From Rhynchosporium graminicola (lineage: Eukaryota; Ascomycota; Leotiomycetes; Helotiales; Ploettnerulaceae): a stretch of 64,000 nt of DNA. Below the pieces are notes generated by a model that was given only the letters and a program-made list of their open reading frames with translations, searched no databases and had not been told where the DNA came from. The translations under genes were made by a program, and so were the position numbers. The stretch is taken from assembly GCA_900074885.1 (NCBI GenBank), contig FJUW01000020.1, forward strand, positions 426,844 to 490,843. The letters are read 5' to 3'. Below are positions 58,300 through 64,000 of this stretch, one piece after another (position 1 is the stretch's first letter; each line of letters starts with the position of its first letter).

Positions 58300-61200
58300 A
58301 TAACAAAAACTGGACTCTTCGAAATCACGATAATAGAAGAAGAATATAAGCTTATAATAGAACTAAGTCCGATTTTATAGAGTATTATCGAACTTATAAT
58401 ATACTTAACCTAGGTATAGACTACGTTATTATCTACTACGATACTACTACTATTATATTCTAAGAAAATATAAGGGACGCTAAGGAATAACTAGATTATT
58501 ATATAGCTAACCTCGAAGGGGAACCGGAACTAAAAGAGTTTGAATAGCTAGATTAGTTCCTTCGAATCAAAAACACTTAGGCTATTACTAAGGAGATAGA
58601 AGAGGAACGCTATTAGCAGAGAAGATAGTACCCTTTAGAACTAGCTACTTATTAGAGAATAGTAATAGATCTGATCTAAAGGTAAGCTGATCTCTACTAC
58701 TATATACCCTATACTTTGATTACTTACGAACCCGGCCTCAGGACCTAGCTAGACGAAACAATAGGGAGAATTATTAAAGAAGCACGTGATTACTTCGTAA
58801 TAGAACTATTATACTTAGAGCTTATTACTACTAGAGAGTTCGATTAGTTAATCTTACTAGTTATAATAGATAATATTAAGATAAAAGCACTTATCGATTC
58901 AGGAGCTATAAGATACTTTATAAACTTAGCTTTTATTAAGAAATAGAATATTCCTATTACTATTAACCCGAAACTATATCGCTTTATCTTATTAGATAGA
59001 AAAGGCGCCGGATTAGATAAATAAGTCCGTAGAAAGAAAAGAGGAATAAAGATAATTATTAATAGATATAAAGAAACGCTTTACTTTAATATTATACTTA
59101 TTAGATAATACGATATTATATTAGGAATATTATAGCTATATAATTATAATCCTAGTATAGACTAGATACCTAAGAAGGTTACGTTTAGTAATTATAAATA
59201 TAAACATAATTAACTAGCTAGTAAAAGAGAAGCTAGCGCTACTTTCTTAATAATAACGCTAATAGACTCTAGCTAATTAAGTCAGGTTCTTAGTTAGATA
59301 GAACTTAGAAATTATCTTAGTTAGATAGATAATATTCAGGAATAGCTACTCGAACTATATAAGAAGTTCTCGAAACTATTCGAGGATCCGCAGGATATAA
59401 GAGCTTTACTTAAGTATAAGTCTTAGGATTATGAAATAAACTTTAAATATAGATTTATACTTATTATAAAGAAACTTCACTATTATAACTATAATACTAT
59501 AAGGACGCTTAAGGAGTATTAGGAGTTAAGCGTAAAGAAAAGATAGATTCAGAAGTCTAAATTATCTTATATTATTAATATACTAGTAGTTAAGAAGATA
59601 GAAGATTCTAAGGGAAGACTATATAGAGACTATCAGATAATTAATAGTAGAACTATAAGAGATATATATCCTTTAATAAACGCGTAGTACCTGCAGGATA
59701 AGCTTACTAAGGTAAAGATATATACTAAATTAGATTAATAGAACGTATTTAATTTAATCTGAATTAAGAAAGGATATAAATAGAAAACCGCTTTCGTATT
59801 ACTTTCAGGGCTATAAGAATATATAGTAATATTATTTAGCTTAACTAATACCCTAGCTATATATTAAAAGCAGAATAATAATATTCTTAAGGACTTTATT
59901 AGGAAATTCGCTATATATTACTTAGATAATATCCTAGTATACTCGGAGACTATCGAGGTATACTAGGGCTATATTACTTAAGTTATAGAAGTACTCTATA
60001 AGATAGATTCTAAGCTAAAGATATTATAATATAAATTCTTAGTTAAGTAAGTTACTTTTCTAAGGTATATTATTCGCTTAGAAGAGATAAGTATTAACCC
60101 GAAGAAAATTAGAGCTATAAAGGAATAGGAATCTCTAAAGAATATTAAGAATATATAATTATAGTTAAGTTTCGCTAACTTTTACTAATAGTTTATTAGA
60201 AACTATTCTAAAATTTCTAAACTACTTATAAGCTTAATAAGGAAAGGCGTTCCTTTTACCTAGACTAGCTAGTATAAGGAAGCTTTTTAGAGAATTAAGA
60301 AAGAATTTATAAAAGAACTAATCTTATATAGTTTCGATAAAGAGAAAGAAAGTATAATAGAAATAGATACTTCTAATACTTATACTAGTATAATATACTT
60401 ATAGCGAGATAATAAAGGATAGCTATATCTAATTACTTACTTTTCAGAGAAAATATCTCCGGTTAAGTAGAATTATAATATCTATAAGAAAGAATATATA
60501 ATAATCGTTAAAGTACTTAAATACTAGAAAATATACTTATAAGAAGCTAAGTTCTTAGTTATTATCTATACTAACTATATGAATCTTCGAACCTTTATAA
60601 CTACTAAGGTCTTAAATAATTATTAATTAGCTTAATAGTCTAAGGAACTCGCCTCTTTTAATCTAGTTATTAAGTATATATAGGGAAAAGATAATATATA
60701 AGCAGATACTCTAAGTAGATTACTAAGTTATAAGGATAATAAGGTCTATAATAAGATTATCTTACTTAGATAGCTAGATAATAGAGATATAGTTACTAAC
60801 GTTCGAGAAGCTACTATAATTAAGTAAGAAATTAAGGGACTTTAGTATAATACCTTAAAAGAAGCTTAGAAGAAAGATAGATTATCTCTAGATATAACTA
60901 AGGAACTTATTACTAGAAATATAATTAAAAATAATATTATATAAGTTAATAGGAAAATTTAGCTTCCGATAAGCTTAATAGAAGTATACGTTAAAGAATA
61001 ATACGAGCTTCCCGCTTATAGATACTAAGGAATACGAAGAATATATTTAAGGATTTTAAGAAACTATTAATCAGAAGGACTCTATTATATAGTTAAAGAA
61101 GTACTAGCTAATTATAATATCTATATTAGGAATAAGTCTTTCTAATATATCCCTTATAAGCAGATAATTATAGTACTAATATTACTAATATCTTAGAAAT

Positions 61201-62250
61201 CGATATTATAGGACTTTATAAGGCTATTACTATTATCGAAGGATCTAGTTATAGGAGTTAGCTATAATATAATACTTATTATTATAGAAAGACTTACTAA
61301 GTATATAATCTTAGTACTAGTCTTATCTACTCTTATAGCTAAATACTTAGTATAAGTATACCTTAAGGAGGTAATCTCTAAGTATAGAGTACCCGAAGAA
61401 ATCATATCAGATCGAGATAAGTTATTTATATTAAAGTTCTAGAATACTTTAATAGGATTCCTAGGGACTAAATAGAAACTATTAATAGCTTTCTATCCTT
61501 AGACTAATAGAGGAAATAAAAAAATAAACTAAGTAATTAAAGTATACTTATATTACTATATTAACTATTAATAAAATAATTAAGTAGAACTATTATTACT
61601 AGTAGAGTTTATATATAATAGCTTAATTATAGAAATAATAAAAGTTATATTATTCTTTACGAATTATAGTTATAAACTTATCGCTTATAAAGAACTTAAC
61701 TTAATAGTTAAAGATAATAATATAGCTTATATCTAAGTCCAGAATATCTAGGACCTCTATAAGGAACTCGTAGAGGAACTCTAGTTTATAATAGAGAAGA
61801 ATATATACTATTATAATAAGAATTATAATTAGAAGCTAATACTATAGGAAAAAGATAAGGTTTACTTTCTATAGAAAAATATTTATATATAGAGACTAAG
61901 TAATAAGTTAGACTATAAGAAACTTAGACTTTTTAAAATTAAATAAGTTAAAGGACTTTTAAATTATAAACTCTAGCTACTAGCTATAATAAAGAAGATA
62001 TTCTTAATATTCTATATATCCTTATTAGAAAAAGTACTACCGGGAGTACTACTAGCTCCGAAGATATATACTAAACTAATTAACTTACTCGTAAAATACG
62101 ATATAGAAGAACTACTAGACTATTAGTATAAATAAAATATTATTAGATACTTAATAAAATAAAAGAACTACTTATATTTAGAAAATATATAAGAACTTAA
62201 GTTAAGCTTTTATTACTTAGTATTACTAGCTGATTTCTATTAATAAAACC
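58300..62250 (+). pseudogene. element G pol: PR, RT, RNase H, integrase, chromodomain
   Basis: Acidic linker, then protease ALIDSGAIRYFI with intact DSG at 58896-58904. RT about 59560-60110: YRDY.IINSRTIRDIYPL, KLDQ.NVFNLI and YLDN at 59919-59930. RNase H about 60330-60700 (IEIDTSNTYTS). Integrase about 60980-61750 with DFI.LL, ISDRDKLFI (about 61408) and YP.TNRGN (about 61495). Chromodomain about 62090-62215 with EELLDY and RYLI..KNYLY. The order (chromodomain last) places it among chromoviruses. The 3' third aligns with F; stops TAA/TAG. Confidence 0.87.
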
Positions 62251-62259
62251 TAGATCTAC

Positions 62260-62821
62260 TTAGAGCGAGTCTATAAAGTCGAAAGGAAGGTTAACTATTA
62301 AGTCGAACGAGAGGTTAATAAGGATATTAGAACTAGAGAGTTCTACGCTTACTAACTTAATATCTTTAGGTACTTCTTCCTTTTCTTACTTCTCTTTTTC
62401 TTCCTTTTCTAAAGCTTTAAGAGTATCGAGCTTAGTTATTAAGTTCAGACTAGTAGTAATTATCTTTTATTATCTTTCGTATAAGAAACGTTTCTATTTC
62501 TTTAACTTTATAATTCGTATATAGAACTTAATTATAACTAAGTCTTCTTTATCTTTTAATTTTTCGATTTAGGAATCTAGACTTTCCTATTCGGAAGCTA
62601 AAGGTATCTAGTTCTTTATACGAATATTATAAGATTTATTCAGATAAGCGTAATAACTATATCTAATTAGTTTAAGATCACGAGATAATATATACTCTTC
62701 ATATTCCGCTTTTTTATATCTAGTATATAGTACTATAATTTTATTACTTAATTCTATTTGTTTTCCGAGTATAATATAATCGACTCGTTTAGTTAAGCGT
62801 TCAGGGGGTATAATAAAAGAA
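62260..62821 (-). pseudogene. antisense ORF of element G
   Basis: Second copy of the F-type antisense frame. The F start ATG is ATA here (62819-62821). Residues match: PPERLTKRVDYIILGKQIELS, YTRYKKAEYEEYILSRDLKLIR, SLNLITKLDTLKALEKEEKEK, ending near SSSNILINLSFDL. Long stop-free runs (about 60 codons at the start and 60 near the end). Length differs from F by a few bases, so an indel is present. Function unknown. Confidence 0.55.
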
Positions 62822-62898
62822 GAAGATAGCTATAAGTAGTCGTCGATATTTCCTTAGTCGTACTTAAGCGTAGGGACACGCTAAGACAGAAAGGGGGA

Positions 62899-63347
62899 TA
62901 GTATTACGAACTAGTATAGTTCTTAGTACTAAAACCGTCCTAGCGCCAGAATACTAATAGTATTACCTAGTAGGGAGTATCAGATAGGTTTTAGTACTAG
63001 AAAAGAGTTAGTGCTATTAGAGGTAAGGCACTAATATAGTTATAGTATAAACTATTATAAGTGATCCAGGATCACGTGATATAATAGACTACTAGATAGG
63101 TCGCGAGAGCTTATACGCTCTATAAGATAGTCTTATACAGCTAGTATAAGGGAACGAAAGTTCTATATAAGACTAGTACTTCTGCTATTAGATAGGAGCT
63201 TCGTGCTTAAATTCATATAGTAATTAATACCTGCTTATAACATCTTAATTCTAATTAAGAACCGAACTTCTTATTTACTTTACTTTATAGCTAATACTAA
63301 CCGACGAGCCTATATACCGCGTACTAGTCAGAACTAGGAACGTTACA
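62899..63347 (+). repeat. element G 3' LTR
   Basis: 449 bp, TAGTATTACGAAC..GAACGTTACA. It shares with the F LTR the block GGTCGCGAGAGCTTA..AGATAGTCTTATA but lacks about 60 bp upstream of the palindromic box (63061-63080). Confidence 0.9.
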
Positions 63348-63348
63348 C

Positions 63349-64000
63349 TTATCTATATGAATAGTTTCGTAGAAGTTATTAATTATATAGTTAAGTAGCT
63401 CGTTCTTCAAATAAGTCTTTCTATAATTAATCTTCCGTTGAGCTTTATAGTATTTTTTATACTAGAATATATCCTTAGCTACTTTAATTATAGAGTAGCC
63501 CTCTTCCTTTATATTAAGAACATAGCCCTTCTGATCTTATATCTTTTTCAGGATATATTAATCTTTTGAAATCTCCTGCTTTTACATATTATTTAATTTA
63601 TTTAGAGTATTATTATAACGCTTAAGGCAGCTGACAGCTCGAATAAGATCCTCACAGCGAGTAGTTCTAAGGTAAATTACTTAATAGTCGGCGTTAATAA
63701 ACGAAAGCATATAATATCGCTTATATATATCGCTACTATTCCCTATAGCGTATCTCCTCTCTTCGGGGGTAAGTGCCTCTAGTTTATATTAGTAAATCTA
63801 TATCTAGTATAAGTCACGCAGAATATCGTCTTTACTATTTAATCCTTTCCCGGATCCTCTTCGTAAGTTATACTTTTAAAGCCGTTTCCTAAAACGATAA
63901 GTATAGCTAAGATAGATAAAGTAGTACTAGTACTTTACGTAAGTTAACAATTTTGTTTCTAATATATAGACTTTAGTTAGCGAAAGCGCGATATCACGGA
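63349..64000 (-). pseudogene. DUF3435/FluG-type tyrosine-recombinase-like gene fragment
   Basis: One unshifted minus-strand frame from 63999 to about 63360, interrupted by a few TAG/TAA. Near 63863 it reads KYNLRRGSGKGLNSK, like the box-II HxxR region of fungal DUF3435 proteins (..ALRRGSGKAL..). About 45 codons later comes LTPEERRYAIGNSSDIYKRYYM (63774-63709), like the LGH.S.D...YY box whose Tyr is the nucleophile. Then follows the family's typical tail: QVIYLRTTRCEDLIRAVSCLKR and a Lys/Glu-rich coiled coil ending NFYETIH. DUF3435 includes the captain recombinases of Starship elements as well as host FluG-domain paralogues; this piece cannot tell which. The N-terminus lies outside the window, and the C-terminus is cut by element G. 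RIP damage is milder than next door. Confidence 0.7.

Larger units (their letters stand above)
56643..63347 (+). mobile_element. Ty3/gypsy chromovirus G, complete but probably recombinant
   Basis: 6.7 kb with 5' LTR 56643-57151, gag, pol with chromodomain, antisense frame, purine tract (AAAGGGGGA, 62890-62898) and 3' LTR 62899-63347. The two LTRs differ by a replaced block of roughly 90 bp and a deletion of about 60 bp, beyond RIP-type changes. The flanks share no TSD (TAATA left, CTTAT right) and come from different sequences (gypsy E left, DUF3435 gene right). This suggests ectopic recombination between two family members. Confidence 0.88.

Overview
The window looks like a heavily RIP-mutated (repeat-induced point mutation), AT-rich heterochromatic block from a filamentous ascomycete (Pezizomycotina). 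CpA and TpG are depleted and TpA is in excess almost everywhere. Recognisable reading frames are broken almost only by TAA/TAG at expected Gln/Trp codons, zinc-knuckle Cys codons have become Tyr, and paired LTRs differ by transitions. I see no intact host gene, rRNA, convincing tRNA or CRISPR. Nearly everything I can name is LTR retrotransposon: one Ty1/copia family, three large Ty3/gypsy families and two miniature non-autonomous elements. The only host-type or cargo-type sequence I recognise is a broken DUF3435/FluG-type tyrosine-recombinase gene at the right edge.

Layout: 1-1650 is the 3' end of a copia element (+) inserted in a chromodomain gypsy (F, 1651-4605, +). 4606-9318 is unassigned RIPped DNA. 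9319-32526 is a four-level nest: gypsy A (+) contains copia B (-, 15272-30690), which contains gypsy C (-, 19811-29026, same family as A), which contains the 1.4-kb element D (-, 21234-22668). Every level has a matching 5-bp target-site duplication (ATTAT, AATAG, AGTAG, ATTAT). 32532-42260 is more unassigned RIPped DNA, cut by a solo copia LTR (37874-38321, TSD GGTTT). A truncated copia (J, 42261-44527) is fused to a gypsy of a third family (H, 44528-51311). H sits 7 bp inside the 5' LTR of a 523-bp miniature element (I, 51312-51832), which abuts a truncated A-family gypsy (E, 51833-56642). A full-length F-family element (G, 56643-63347) follows, with mismatched LTRs and discordant flanks. The DUF3435 fragment is at 63349-64000 (-).

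Most interesting observations: (1) all three gypsy families carry an antisense reading frame between the end of pol and the 3' LTR, and for two families the frame reads through in more than one copy; (2) in A/C/D and in I the 12-13 nt just after the 5' LTR are perfectly complementary to an LTR segment about 30-50 nt downstream of a TATA box, and G and H show shorter matches, which fits Tf1/sushi-type self-primed reverse transcription; (3) D shares its LTR ends, part of its LTR and its primer site with A/C but has its own U3 and interior; (4) G looks like a recombinant between two elements; (5) the DUF3435 remnant retains recognisable recombinase boxes.

Limits: with RIP removing TGA and creating TAA/TAG, stop-based frame finding is weak. 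About 14 kb (4606-9318, 32532-37873, 38322-42260) could not be assigned. Domain borders are approximate (tens of bases), whereas LTR and TSD borders were read directly.
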